Notes: generated from the letters alone by a model not told the origin. DNA of 64,000 nt from Diplolepis rosae (GCA_030998225.1 JAPYXD010000466.1:4195001-4259000); one strand, 5' to 3'; positions 12,586 to 23,612 are shown, counted from the first letter of the stretch. Program-made: numbers and translations.

Positions 12586-13300
12586 TCTGCCCGCTTCGCG
12601 GGCACATTCTCATCGCGCGCTTCGCTCGCAAATTTGAGCGCGCCTAGGGCGCGCGATTCGATCGTCGCGCTTCGCGCTCCGTTCTTTCTGGACCTCGCGC
12701 TTCGCGCTCGGTCTTATGCTCTTCGCATACATTTAAGTTTATTTCTTATATTTTGATACTGAAGCTCAAACCAATTTTGTAATAATATTACAGATGATGT
12801 GAATTACACATTTTCTCAAAGTCACTGAATTCCTTTTTGAATTTAAGTGAAACAGGAAATTCAATTTACTTAAGGCTCTATCGGCCTTAAGGAACACATT
12901 CTCATCATGACACTCGCGCTTCGCGCTCGATTTTCTGTATACATTTCAGTATAACTTTTTAATAAATTACATGATTAAAAGAATTTACTTTCTTCTACAT
13001 ATCTAAAAAGGAAAAACAATCGTAGACTTTATTTAAGGAAACGATTTTGCAGAACAACGCTTATTTCGTATCTCACATATTTTGGTGAAAAAAATCGAAT
13101 TTTTTCAATATTAAAAATCAAAACATAAAATATACATCCTGTCCCGAAATTTCTTTATCAGAATTTGTAGACCTCATTTAGGCAAACAATTTTCCATCTA
13201 TACGTTTTTTTGTATCTTACATATTTTATCTAAAAAATGGAATTTTTGAATTTTAGTCGTATTTTTTGGAATTGAAACGAAAAATATTAAATAAGAAAAT
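12586..13300 (+). repeat. Dispersed repeat family A, GC-palindromic copy
   Basis: Begins with gcccgcttcgcgggc, able to form a hairpin, then several cgcgcttcgcgctc words, then the blocks aggaaattcaatttactt, ctatcggccttaagg and cacattctcatcatgaca, and the tttcgtatctcac blocks also present at 1300-1560. The stretch 12700-13046 recurs inverted at 15842-16195, and a shorter copy is at 56516-56840. This copy preserves the uninterrupted site cgtagactttatttaagg. Confidence 0.75.
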
Positions 13301-13602
13301 TATGAAACAAATATAAAAAATAATGAAATTATGCATGCGTGTGCAATAGAAAATTTTCTTGTAGCTTGATATATCAATGAGTTGTAACATTAAGTTTCAA
13401 TATATGCAAATCTGTAATTTCTTCGAATATTATTAGGACCGATTATACGAAAACATTTTTTTGTGTGTAAGCTGATGTATTTACGAAAACGCAATTATCA
13501 ACCATGAAAATTCCAATGTAAATCACCGAAGAATTTGTAACTGTTTAGATTTAATATCTGCGAAAGTTTGTACACGGTCATTTCATCCCTATGTACAAAC
13601 TT

Positions 13603-13910
13603 AAGGGGGGAGGTGTCACGTCCTGTGACCATCTCTATTAAATAAATAATTATAATACTTTTTATATTAATCAACGAATCCACAATTGTAAAATATGCGG
13701 AAGCACTAGATGAGTAAAGTAAACAAGTTGTAAAGGGAAAAAGAGAGGTGAGAATTAGTGAATGAACATAGTAAAGGTATTAGCTATTTTTGGAAGAGGA
13801 ACTCCGTCTCGCCGTGTTATGTCAACAAACCTCCCAGACCGGTAGGCACAGGTAGAAGATTAAGCGGGGGGTCTGCCGCTACGGAAAGAAGGAAAATCGG
13901 AGAAACCAAA
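13603..13910 (+). repeat. Polypurine tract and 3' LTR fragment of the Gypsy element
   Basis: A purine run (aaggggggagg, 13603-13613) is followed directly by tgtcacgtcctgtgacc, the layout of polypurine tract plus 3' LTR start. The LTR at 20006 also begins tgtcacgtcc, which ties the two elements together. The LTR sequence continues to about 13910, where a copy of repeat A takes over; no LTR end was found. Confidence 0.65.
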
Positions 13911-13933
13911 GAATCGTTTCCTTAAGGTAGTAC

Positions 13934-14581
13934 GCTCACGAAAATTAGACCTCAGAAAAAAAAGATAATTTTGCTTTCAAGAATAGCAACATTATTATTG
14001 AAGGGCCAAGTTGAATGAGAAAAGATTATTTTTCATGAAAAAAATTTGAAACACAAAAAAATAATGTTATTAATCAATTTTATTTTTGCCCAAACTTATT
14101 TTCTTATCGCTTCGAGCCAAATTTTTAAAAATGATGCGATTCTAATAAATCACGGTTCATTTTTTTAGAAAAAAGATTCTCTGCAACTTGACAGTTTCCT
14201 ATTTTTGAAATTGAATTTATTATTATCAAATACAGAAATTTGTTTATAAAAATGTTGTTTTGAAAAATTGTTTTTTTATAATTTCAGCCATTAAAGAATT
14301 CATTTTCAAACATCGGAAACTGTCAAGTTGTAGAGAATCTTTTTCCTAAAAAAATGAACCGTGATTTATTATAATCGCATCATTTTTAAAAATTTGGCTC
14401 GAAGCGATAAGAAAATAAGTTTGGGCAAAAATGAAATTTATTAATAACATTAATTTTTTGTGTTTCTAGTTTTTTTCATGAAAAATAATCTTTTCTCTTT
14501 CAAATTAGCCCTTCAAAAATAATATTGCTATTCTTGAAAGCAAAATTATCTATTTTAGCCTGAGGTCTAATTTTCGTGATC
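13934..14581. repeat. Foldback element, ~265-bp arms, GTAC target duplication
   Basis: Ends are left gctcacgaaaattagacctc and right the inverse ending tttcgtgatc; arms of about 265 bases pair closely (cgcttcgagccaaattttt; cttgacagtttcc), around a loop of about 120 bases. It is flanked by gtac at 13930-13933 and 14582-14585. Inserted near the left end of the TTAA element, whose inverted end it splits. Confidence 0.8.
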
Positions 14582-15092
14582 GTACACTGAGAGAAATCGG
14601 CTTTGGTTCCTGTGCACATAGCACATAAATTTTTTGTACAGTAGTTGCCTTGACCAAAAAAGTTGAGAGAAGCTACTACTTTTATAGTTATCATGACAGT
14701 AATTTGGACTTTTTTGTGTATTCGGTTGTTGTGACCAAAGTTGATGATTAGAATGAGCTTTATACGTACCCCAACGGTTAGTACACGTACATTTTCTTTA
14801 TGTGTACTGCCAAGCTCCTTTGGTTACTACAACCGCAGCGTTCGCTGTTGCGCTAGACTACTCAAGTATAACTTTCATTTTTTACAACGAGGTAAGCCTG
14901 TCGTGACAACTATTAAATCTTGTAATAGTCACACAATTCAACTTGCACTGCACTGGACATGAGTAGTTACTTCCAAAAAGATATGCAGTCTAAGTTGAAT
15001 CCTGCCAATTCTCGTTCTCGATTCCTGGACTGTATTTCACCGTGCCAAGCATTATCAGGTAAATAATTCTATTATAAATATATGCGGATGGT

Positions 15093-15326
15093 AGTCCCGG
15101 GCGAACGGACGACGGAAGAGTCGTACGCGACTTTAAGCTGGAACCAACTGCCCGCGAAGTTTAAAGCCGAAAGGCGGTTCCGCGGGCGGTGCATTGGTTC
15201 GTGAGAGGTGGTTTTTTGGTTTTAACAGGTATGCCTAGACCCGTCCTAGGAGAGTCCTGTACAACGTCTATAAAAGATTTCGCCATTTTTCCTCCTCACC
15301 AAAAAAAAAAAAAAAAAAAAAAAAAA
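15093..15326 (+). mobile_element. 5'-truncated R1-clade LINE, 3' tail with poly(A)
   Basis: About 230 bases match the 3' untranslated end of the full LINE at 27435-27660 in opposite orientation (aggcggttccgcggg; cctagacccgtcctaggaga; tttcctcctcacc) and end in a run of about 26 A. This is the usual product of incomplete reverse transcription. GC content is clearly above the surroundings. No target duplication was identified. Confidence 0.85.
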
Positions 15327-15841
15327 TGCAATGCGTTCCAATTTTGCTGTCTCGTCGTATTTTGTCAAAACTATAGTCAGTCAAAAAAAGTTTATGGTCA
15401 TGAAAAAAGTGACAATTTTTTAACTTAATCGACGAAAGTTATCATAAATATCATTATACCGGATTATTTTTCTTAGATCTTTTCGGTGAAACTTTATTTT
15501 TTCTAATCAAATTGAATTTGTATTTTGATAACTAAGAGAACCATATCTATAACCTCAAAAATAATTTTGGCTGGGTATTTACTGTCCGTAGACTTAGTCA
15601 TTTTAACTAAACTCTATGCGCGGCTTTACGATGGACTTTGGTCCCTATAACCGCAGCGCTATGGTATTTCAAGTACCAGAATCTTGGTCTCAGTAACGTT
15701 CCTTGCAGTTGAAGTAAACACTTTTCCAATGTATGACAGCCACTACCATGATTGTCATGAGAACTTCAACATTTTTGTAAAGACGATTTTAACAAAAAAA
15801 CTTTGGTCAGTGAAACCTAAAATTTCTCTCTGTGTACTACC

Positions 15842-16195
15842 TTAAATAAAGTCTACGATTATTTTTTCATTTTGAGAGATTTGGAAGAAAATAAATTATT
15901 TTAATCATGTAATTTATTAAAAAGTTACTGAAATGTATACAGAAAATCGAGCGCGAAGCGCGAGTGTCATGATGAGAATGTGTTCCTTAAGGCCGATAGA
16001 GCCTTAAGTAAATTGAATTTCCTGTTTCACTTAAACTGAAAAAGTAATTTAGTGAATTTGAGAAATTGAGTAATTTACATCATCTTTAATATTATAAAAT
16101 TGGTTTGAGCTTCAGTATTAAATTATAAGAAATAAACTTAAATGTATGTGAAGAGCACAAGACTGAGCGCGAGGTCCAGAAAGATCGGAGAGGCC
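15842..16195 (-). repeat. Dispersed repeat family A, inverted copy
   Basis: Reverse complement of about 12700-13046 (cgagcgcgaagcgcgag, ttccttaaggccgatagagc, aatttcctgtttcactt). Its first 15 bases lie at 13911-13925, on the other side of the TTAA element. A following block, ggcccttatttgatcggtgt, recurs inverted at 61855-61875. Confidence 0.75.
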
Positions 16196-16630
16196 CTTAT
16201 TTGATCGGTGTGCTCAATTTCTAAGATTATCGTCTTATTTCAATATTTTGGTAACTCTTCTTAAATACTGTTTTGAAATTATCTGTAAAAGGATTAATAA
16301 ATTATTTTTCTATTATTGTGTTTTTATATAATTAATCTATTAATTTAAATACTATATTGAGTTATAAGTAGAAATTAATAGTAGTAAATTTTTGGAAAAG
16401 ATTTGCTTTGAGGTCCATAAATGATGAAATTAATATCAATCTGACATTTCAGCTTAGATCGGAACCCTCATCAGTATTTTTTTATTAAATTATGAAAATA
16501 TACAGATAAAGTGGGTTGTTAAATTGAAGTAACATTTTTATACGACAATTGTAATCGTTTACGTTTTTGGAGTTTACTAAGTATACTTATTCCAAGAAAT
16601 ATAAATCATGTATTTTGCACCCATACAATA

Positions 16631-17934
16631 AAGGGTTTTCCAATAGGGACATAACAATTTTATCTATGAATAAAACACAGAAATATTTGAGATATTGAGT
16701 TCAAATTTATTGTGGGTGCAGTGCAAGCATTACATTTTATGGATGAAATTCGATATCGGTCATATGACCACCGCGAGCCCGTTTACAGCGGTCGATTCTT
16801 TGAACCCAATTTACCACCACTCTGGCAAACATTTCGACCGGAACGTTGACAATTTCGCGTTGGATGTTGTCTTTGAGGTCGTCTAAAGTTGCTGGCTTGT
16901 TCGCATTGACCAGTGACTTGATATGGCCCCATCAAAAGAAATCCAATGGCGTTAGATCGCATGAACGAGGCTGCCATTCGACTGGACCATTTCTCGAGAT
17001 AACACGTTCACCGAATTTGCCTTTCAATAAATCGATTGTCACGCGTGCTGTGTGGCTAGTGGCACTGTCTTGTTGAAACCACATATCGTTGATGTCAAAT
17101 TCATCCAATTCTGGCCACAAATAATCTTCCAACATAGCACGATAGCGCTCTCCATTGATGGTAACATGACGCTCGTTTTCATCCACGAAAAAATACGGCC
17201 CAATCACACCTCCGGCATGAAAACCGCACCAAACAGTCACTTTTTCCGGATGCAACGGTGTCTTAAGAAGCACACTTGGGTTTGTTGCTGACCAACAACG
17301 CATGTTTTGCTTATTAACAAAGCCATTGAGCCAGAAATGAGCTTCATCGCTGAAGATGATTTTTCAACGAAATTCTTCATTTTCTTCAAGTTTTGCCAGA
17401 GCCCAATTGGAGAAGTTTCGGCGTTTCAAATGATCAAGTGGCTTAAGTTCTAGAGTCAATTTAATCTTGAAAGCATATAGGCCAAGATCTTTTCGCATAA
17501 TACGCCACAGTGTCGTTTGAGCGATGCCCAATTCTTGAGAACGACGTGGAATCGACTGATTTGGCTCATTTTGAATCGATGCACTTACGGCTGCGATTAT
17601 TTCTTCGCTTCGAGCAATACGACGACTTTTTGGCACCGGAACCTCCAGTGGTGTAAATTTGGTCTTGAATTTATCCACTATAGCACGCATAGCCTGTCGG
17701 GTGGGACGATTATTACGGCCGAAAATTGGAGTAAGCGCTCTTAAAGTTGCGACCACCGACTCAGAATTTTGGTAGTAATTTTTAATAATTTCCAAACGTT
17801 GCTGTCTCGTGAACTTTACCATGATGAAAATGTTGTCTTTAACTAACGTTTTGACATTTACAGTTCATTAAAAAAGTTTAAGGGTGCGTCCATATAAAGA
17901 TACGACATTGTTATATCCCTATTGGAAGACCCTT
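16631..17934 (-). mobile_element. Mariner element (DD41D type), TA target duplication
   Basis: A 1304-base element with terminal inverted repeats of about 28 bases (aagggttttccaataggga at left; right end inverse of aagggtcttccaataggga). TA flanks both ends (16629-16630, 17935-17936). It carries one transposase gene on the minus strand with two nonsense codons. Size, TIR length and TA duplication all fit mariner. Confidence 0.92.
16737..17822 (-). pseudogene. Mariner transposase, two in-frame stops
   Basis: A cut-and-paste transposase of 361 codons that would bind the element ends and catalyse excision and TA insertion. The N-terminal part shows a helix-turn-helix type DNA-binding region (SIPRRSQELGIAQTTLWRIM). 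The catalytic part has VTVWCGF, QQDSATSHTA (second Asp) and CDLTPLDFF (third Asp), with 41 residues between those aspartates, as in the rosa/DD41D group. The frame is continuous but cut by TGA at 17364-17366 and TGA at 16932-16934; the tail after the second stop (WGHIKSLVNANKPATLDDL) still reads as mariner. Inactive, but lightly damaged. Confidence 0.92.
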
Positions 17935-18364
17935 TACATACTCAAATTGCCGTGCAAGAAATGTTACGTATAGTATTTTTTTGAAATATTTTGCTTGAAA
18001 AAAATGTTTTTAGGATTGTTTTATATTCAAGCTTTTCGTTTTCAAACATATAATTCATTTACCATGTAAAAAAGCTACGTCTTTCAGAATCTAAAATATT
18101 TCATTCCTAGAAAATCCCAATTCAGCTTCCCACTTTTTCTGTTTTTTTTGTTAGGTTTTAATAAAAAACACTAATGAGGGCTCCATTCTGAGCCAAAATG
18201 TCAGATTCATATTAACTTCATCATTTTCGACCAGAAAGTCAATCTTTTCCAATAATAAACCAGTATTTAAGACCAAAGGTCAATACAACTTGCACTTTCA
18301 ATTAATAGTATAGTACACGAAAAAACTTTTTGTATCAATTTTTAGCAAAGCATTTTTCTATTCA

Positions 18365-18545
18365 GTGAAAAACGCATCACTCTAAGAACTTTTGTCAAAA
18401 AAATACTAAGCTTTAGAAGAAGGATATGAAACTATTCTGAATTATATTAAAATTTTTGTGAAAGATGCTAAAGTATCATATCTTTCTTTTAAAGTTCATT
18501 ATTTCTTTTGACAAATGGTCTCAGAGTGATAAGTTTTTCCCTAAA
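18365..18545. repeat. Small foldback element
   Basis: Inverted arms of about 60 bases: left tcactctaagaacttttgtc, right gacaaatggtctcagagtga, with further pairing inward (aaggatatga / tatcatatctttc). Non-coding. Confidence 0.6.
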
Positions 18546-19560
18546 TTTAAAAATGTCATAGTAGAAGTTGATATAAAGAGTTTCTCCATGTACTTAAAAA
18601 AAATAGTGTATAATAATAAAAATTGAATTGAAATATTATCAAGTTTAAATAAAATTCAGATTATATTTAATAATGTTATACTTAATTTTGTTCTGAATAA
18701 TTTTCATTAACAAAAAATTTAGAAATTTTAATTTGGGACTTATATGTATGAATTGCAATTATTTCAGTACAGAATTTTTTTCACGTACTCCTGTATTCTG
18801 TGTCGGATATACTTCTATGTACATAATACGGAAAAATGTAAATAATGAACAATAAATTCAATTTAATTTGAAGAAATATTATCAATAGTACGTATTTGCT
18901 GAGGAAATTGATTCGGATTGTAAATTAGAGTCAACATATAAACTAGACAATCGTTGTTATTATTTTTTTTCATAATTCCGAAATTCAGCTTTGTAGAAAG
19001 AGAGTCTAATGTGGATACATGTTTGAATATTATTCATTTATTTCAACTTCATTCATTCATTTATATTTTTATAATTTATTAATTAAAATTCAATGATTTG
19101 TTATTATATTATATTTAATCATAATATAATTATGATGTAATATTTAATAATTAATTACAATATTAAATTATAATTCATTAATTAAAATATTAAATTATAA
19201 TTAATTAATTAATTAATGTTTAATGACTACCAATAAACTTTTGATATTAAAATCAATAAAAAATTCAACATCAAACTCATCATATTATGCGCCCAAATGT
19301 TCAACATAATACCTTGCGCTATATCGTTGGACTTGTTCATTTTCAATTTATACAGCTTAAGCAAATGTAAGCTTTTTGTTATTCGGTGGGATTGAGGGGT
19401 ACGGGGAGGGTTGTAGACAGCGCTCCTGAGGTGTAGTTGCCGAACTACTACGATTGGCCAAATCGTTGAGTGAAGATAGGTATAGAGGAGACATCCAGGG
19501 CGATTTCACAAAATAGCTTTATACCTCTTTTCCTTCTACTTCGCTCTTTACTAGTCTTTT
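18546..19560. other. AT-rich stretch, no gene seen
   Basis: AT-rich with AATTA-type simple sequence at about 19050-19220, and a more GC-balanced piece at 19380-19500. No reading frame or repeat boundary is supported. Confidence 0.45.
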
Positions 19561-19850
19561 CCTAAAATCGGATATATATTTTTTAAAAAAAGGCATATCA
19601 AATAATACATAAAGGAGTATATATAAAATATTTTATATTATAATTTTTATAATATAATATATATTTATATTATATTTATAATATATATTTATATTATATT
19701 TATTATATATATATATTATATTTATTATATATATATAATATTATGTATTATATTATATTTTATATTATAAATTTTATAATATAATATATATATAATATTT
19801 TATGTTATAAATTTTGTGTTATAATATGTAAAAGAATATATATAAATATT
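19561..19850. repeat. TA-rich microsatellite block
   Basis: Almost pure A and T in TATATT and ATATA arrangements. Similar sequence occurs at 26197-26608. Confidence 0.8.
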
Positions 19851-20003
19851 AAATATATATAAATAAACCATGTATTGAAATTAACAATTTTTTTTTTGAA
19901 ATTTATTACAAATTTATTGACAAAATGTTTTCAATATTCTTTTATTATCTTGATTACAATACTGAAGACATATAGACAATGGAAATAAATTATTAATGAT
20001 GAT
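19848..20003. repeat. Inverted repeat partner flanking the Gypsy copy (left)
   Basis: About 155 bases (attgacaaaatgttttcaat, attacaatactgaagacat, ending ttattaatgatgata) recur as reverse complement at 26042-26196. The two lie immediately outside the LTR element region 20006-26037, so the whole 6 kb is bracketed by inverted copies. Confidence 0.75.
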
Positions 20004-20005
20004 AT

Positions 20006-21367
20006 TGTCACGTCCCGCGACTCTACCACCTAGAGTAATAAACAAATTAAGGAACCAATGAAGAGATCAAGGCAACATTACCACGTCCTTGATTATATTG
20101 ACTCAACAGCAAGATCTAACAAGAAATAGGAAGATCGTTAAAATCGAAAGGCAAATCTAAATAGATATATTTGGCTGTGACATTAACGCCAAGTAATAAA
20201 TTTCATCGGAACGTGACTCATCGGTAAAGACAACTCATTCGAGTTTAAACACCAAAATATGGAAAAGATCGTACACCTTGTTTTTACTTCCACAGTAGTT
20301 GACCTTTTCGTTAGAATCAAAAACAGATAAAATAGACTTGATATATTTGACTATGACACTAATGCCAGGTAATAAATTTCATCGAAGCATAAGTGATCAG
20401 AGAAGGCAACTCATCCGATCTTAAAATACCAAATACGGAAAAGATGATACACCTTGTTTTTATTTCCACAGTAGTTGACCTTTCGTTAGAACTGAATAAC
20501 AGATAAAATAGACTGCGACATTAGTCTTAGGCAATGAATTTCATTGGAGCACGAGTCATCAGAGAAGGCAACTCATCCGATTTTAATACCAAATATGGAA
20601 AAGGCGGTACATCTTGTTTTGCTCCCACCATGGGCAACCTTGCAAAAGTTCTATAAAAAGCGAAAGTTCTAATAGAGATCAGTTCAGTCAACATCAGATT
20701 TCTACAATGTAACCAACGCGAGTTCAGTCTGTTCAGTCACTTAGTCGACATCCAATTTCTACAATGTAACCAACGTGAGTTCAGTCAGTCAGTCGACATC
20801 CGATTTTCACAATGTAACCAACGCGAGTCCAGTCCAGTACCATCATCTCTACACGGCGAATTCAGTTCAGTCTAGTCCAGTTTTATTATCTCTACGATAC
20901 GAGTTCAGTCCAGCCTCATCAGATTTTACCGCTACTCAGACGAATTCCTACTCGACGCTGAGTTCAACGACATTAGAAAGTGAAGGGGAATCACCGTCCA
21001 AAATTCTCGCTAAACTTGGATCAAGAATCGACTAGACCAACCGTCTCGACAACGAATTTCCCATCAACAAGTACTATCTCAAGGATCTCAACGACGACTC
21101 ACCTGACCACCTTCGCTCCACTGGACTCAATAAATCACCAGTCAAATTTCACTCGGGGTAATTACAAAGGTACATCTAAATTTCAATTTGATTTCCAATT
21201 CCATGATGCTTATTCGTTTCTCAATTTGATTGTCAATAAACATACTTTATATCAATAACCATTCTCAATCACTGACTTCTCCTCATCCCTTAGAGAGGAT
21301 CCTTTTCGATCCTAACATAAAACGAGGAATCTTTTAAGAAGAGAAATGTTACGTTTCTGACGTAACA
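20006..21367 (+). repeat. 5' LTR of Gypsy-family element, ~1.36 kb
   Basis: Starts tgtcacgtcccgcgac and ends cgtttctgacgtaaca, followed 15 bases later by a tRNA primer site. A related LTR in inverted orientation is at 60924-61720 (shared end tgttacgt....acgtaaca, cttagagaggatcc, gatcttcctatttctt). The U3-like part has three tandem units of about 161-176 bases starting near 20177, 20353 and 20514, and a second set of about 57-base units (ttctacaatgtaaccaac) at 20690-20830. Such repeats in U3 often act as enhancers or vary in copy number. No coding. Confidence 0.8.
20177..20660 (+). repeat. Three tandem ~165-bp units inside the LTR
   Basis: Each unit runs from a gacatta word through gtaataaatttcatcg, caactcat, accaaa-atatggaaaa and cttgtttt to ttccacagtagttgacc. 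The related LTR at 60924-61720 carries only one unit, so the repeat number differs between copies. Confidence 0.75.
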
Positions 21368-21382
21368 TACCCAATCTCTTTT

Positions 21383-21400
21383 TGGTGCATCGGCCGGGAA
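21383..21400 (+). other. Primer binding site for tRNA-Gly
   Basis: The 18 bases tggtgcatcggccgggaa are the complement of the 3' end of an animal tRNA-Gly (GCC) including CCA. Placed 15 bases after the LTR end, it is where minus-strand DNA synthesis would start. The match is from memory of the tRNA-Gly 3' sequence. Confidence 0.75.
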
Positions 21401-21499
21401 ACACTTAAAGTCAGTGAATGGGATATTGAAATTTTATAATTACTAGGAAACAAAACTAGATAAAGTACAGTTATAATTTATCTGTTTACACACATATTG

Positions 21500-21815
21500 G
21501 TTAAAATAACATAAATTTGATAAAATCACGAAAGGATTTGACCTTGAGGCTAACTTGAGTGATTAAATAATCATTTTATTTTATTTGAAATTTTACACAT
21601 ATATCTTGTTAAAATAAAATAACTTTACCAAATCACAAAGGGATCTGACCTTGAGGCTAACCTAAGTGATTAAATAATTACTTTATTTGAAATATTGTTT
21701 AATTTCCTTATTTCTTGTTATTTTTGTACAAACTGTCTTAAAATAAAATAAATCCTGTTGAGTCACGCAGGGATTTGACCTTGAGGCTAACCTAAGTGAT
21801 CAAAAGGCTTATTTT
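21500..21815 (+). repeat. Three tandem ~110-130-bp units in the Gypsy leader
   Basis: The phrase gaccttgaggctaac occurs near 21539, 21647 and 21777, each time with gggat before and aagtgatt or gtgatc after. The units lie in the untranslated leader between primer site and gag. A second repeated phrase (tgcttgagtcaggcttgtc) follows at 21870 and 22120. Confidence 0.7.
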
Positions 21816-22644
21816 ATTTGAAATTTTATTATGGGAATTTCTGAAAGTGCAGAGATTAGATAGGATTTTGTGCTTGAGTCATGCCTGTCTAATCTTGTAC
21901 TTCTTTAATTCTAAATTGTTGACTGTTTTAATTCGAGTTAAAACGAGAAAAAGGAGCACAAGAGACTATAAGTCCTTTTTAGATTCGTTGAACGGTCACC
22001 ATTTGATTACGATCAATTGGGTAAGGCAAAATTCAAGTGCTCATACAGTATCGTTTTAAACTTTTATTTTAACTCTGTTAACTAACAGAATATTTTTAAT
22101 TGCAAAAGATTGACCAAGATGTTGTGCTTGAGTCAGGCTTGTCCAATCTTGCATTAATTAAATTCTGTATAATTTATAATTTTGTTTATGTGCGTGTAAT
22201 AAAAAATATAAAAAAAATTTTTTTTGTGTGAGTGTAACAATTATTTAAAACCCATTTATGACCTATAGCATTCGACAATTATATAAAAAAAAACATATCA
22301 AGTATCCCAGGTAAGACAAGGAACAAAATTAGTTTCAATAAGAATAAATTTGAAACAAAAATTCTAAATAAATATTTTTTCGGTAAGCGCATGGAAATTG
22401 TTAGAATTAAGGCATATTATTTTAAGAATTTTGATTGATGATTATAAATTTACCTGACTCGGAACATTGAGACAATTCATATTTTCTAATAACAAATTAT
22501 TAATCACATTTATTAATTACAAAAATATTTTAAAACGAAAGATAGTTGAAAAATTTTTCTGTTGATCCAAATTAATATTTATGTATTGCAATTTTAAAAA
22601 GTGTCTCCATGTACGTATCAGTAAATTTTATTTAATAATAATCT

Positions 22645-23355
22645 ATGTCGGGACCCAATCCCAGTGAATTAGGGAAATCACAAATTCAAGAAAATCCTAT
22701 TACACGCAGTCAAGGTAAGAAAAATATTGAACTTGCAAAATTTGTGGCACAAAATCAAACTGGTCCCCTTAAACCAAAAAGAACAGTTACTGTGAATGAA
22801 AAGGTAACTAAAGATAATTTTGAAAATATTTCTAACAAGGACAAAACAAATATCAGCTTTCAATTAGATAATATTTCTTTAGAGAGAACCTTAACGTTTG
22901 AACAATTCGAAACTGCCGGAACAAGCAATTTATCTGACTCGAATAATTGGCGTAATTCAAATTCAAAAACTAATTCAAGTATTATTTGTGGATCAATTGA
23001 TCAGGACGAAATATTAAAAAACGAAACTACTTATATTGACAACGAAGATATAAGTTTACTTAGTTCAACGATAATTCCAAAAAACACGGTCGAAGAAAGA
23101 ACAAAAACAAATTTGTCAGAAAATTCTCTTAAAGGCCAAACAATTTTAAGTAATAACGATAGCGACGATAATAGTACCGACAACGAACAAATGGAACAAA
23201 CTGTTCACAACAATCCTGAAGAAAACGTTAATCCAATTATAAACAACGAAATGGTCCTACCTAATAATCAACAAGTATCCTTACGCGACGCGCTAGAAGT
23301 AGTACCCTTATTTGATGAAAGTAACATTATCAATAAAATTAACTATCTGGCCTAA
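22645..23355 (+). CDS. gag: Gag-like ORF of the deleted Gypsy copy (truncated)
   Basis: A 236-codon open frame downstream of LTR, primer site and leader, the position of gag. It starts MSGPNPSEL and is polar, rich in N, S, E and D, and lacks the CCHC zinc knuckle, so it is at most an N-terminal gag region cut by a deletion at its end (INKINYLA then stop). I assign it from position, not from a recognised fold. It is AT-rich like the pol of the copy at 7062. Could also be a leader ORF. Confidence 0.55.
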   Translation: MSGPNPSELGKSQIQENPITRSQGKKNIELAKFVAQNQTGPLKPKRTVTVNEKVTKDNFENISNKDKTNISFQLDNISLERTLTFEQFETAGTSNLSDSNNWRNSNSKTNSSIICGSIDQDEILKNETTYIDNEDISLLSSTIIPKNTVEERTKTNLSENSLKGQTILSNNDSDDNSTDNEQMEQTVHNNPEENVNPIINNEMVLPNNQQVSLRDALEVVPLFDESNIINKINYLA

Positions 23356-23531
23356 AACCTTTACAAAATCAAAAAAATATACAAAATAGGTAAATTTACC
23401 ATCTTAGATTGTCGATTCATGAAAATATTTGCAATCACACCCAATAAAGGTCACTTTTACCCTAATTTCATATATTAATACTACGACTAAACTAATAAGT
23501 GAAATATACCGAAAATTGTTTGAAACGCTGT

Positions 23532-23612
23532 AAGCGGTGTTGGCTTGGTGCGTTTATCGCAGTAAGTCCCCGGATAGGCATGTATATTCGGAGGTTCGAT
23601 TCCTCCTGACAC
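23532..23612 (+). other. tRNA-like sequence with A and B boxes
   Basis: An A-box-like tggcttggtgcg and a perfect B box ggttcgattcc lie about 45 bases apart. The outer ends gtgttgg and ctgacac could pair over seven bases with wobble. The middle does not fold into a clean anticodon arm, so it is a tRNA pseudogene or the head of a tRNA-derived SINE rather than a working tRNA gene. It lies within the collapsed Gypsy copy. Confidence 0.5.

Larger units (their letters stand above)
13926..15841. mobile_element. TTAA-flanked DNA element with nested insertions
   Basis: The ends are inverted: left ggtagtac, then (after the nested insert) actgagagaaat; right atttctctctgtgtactacc. Both sides are flanked by TTAA (13922-13925 and 15842-15845). 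The empty site, with one TTAA, is visible in the inverted copy of the same repeat at 13021-13046. TTAA duplication is typical of piggyBac and Kolobok elements; no transposase remains, so the superfamily is open. It contains a foldback (13934-14581) and a truncated LINE tail (about 15093-15326). Confidence 0.75.
16393..18262. repeat. Inverted-repeat element hosting the mariner
   Basis: A block of about 100 bases at 16393-16493 (caatctgacatttcagc; ccctcatcagta) recurs inverted at 18155-18262. The mariner at 16631-17934 lies inside. This is likely an older foldback or MITE into which the mariner jumped; no target duplication found. Confidence 0.6.

Noticed and set aside
15189..15428. 79-codon frame as a gene
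   Set aside because: It translates the LINE 3' UTR and its poly(A) tail (a lysine run).
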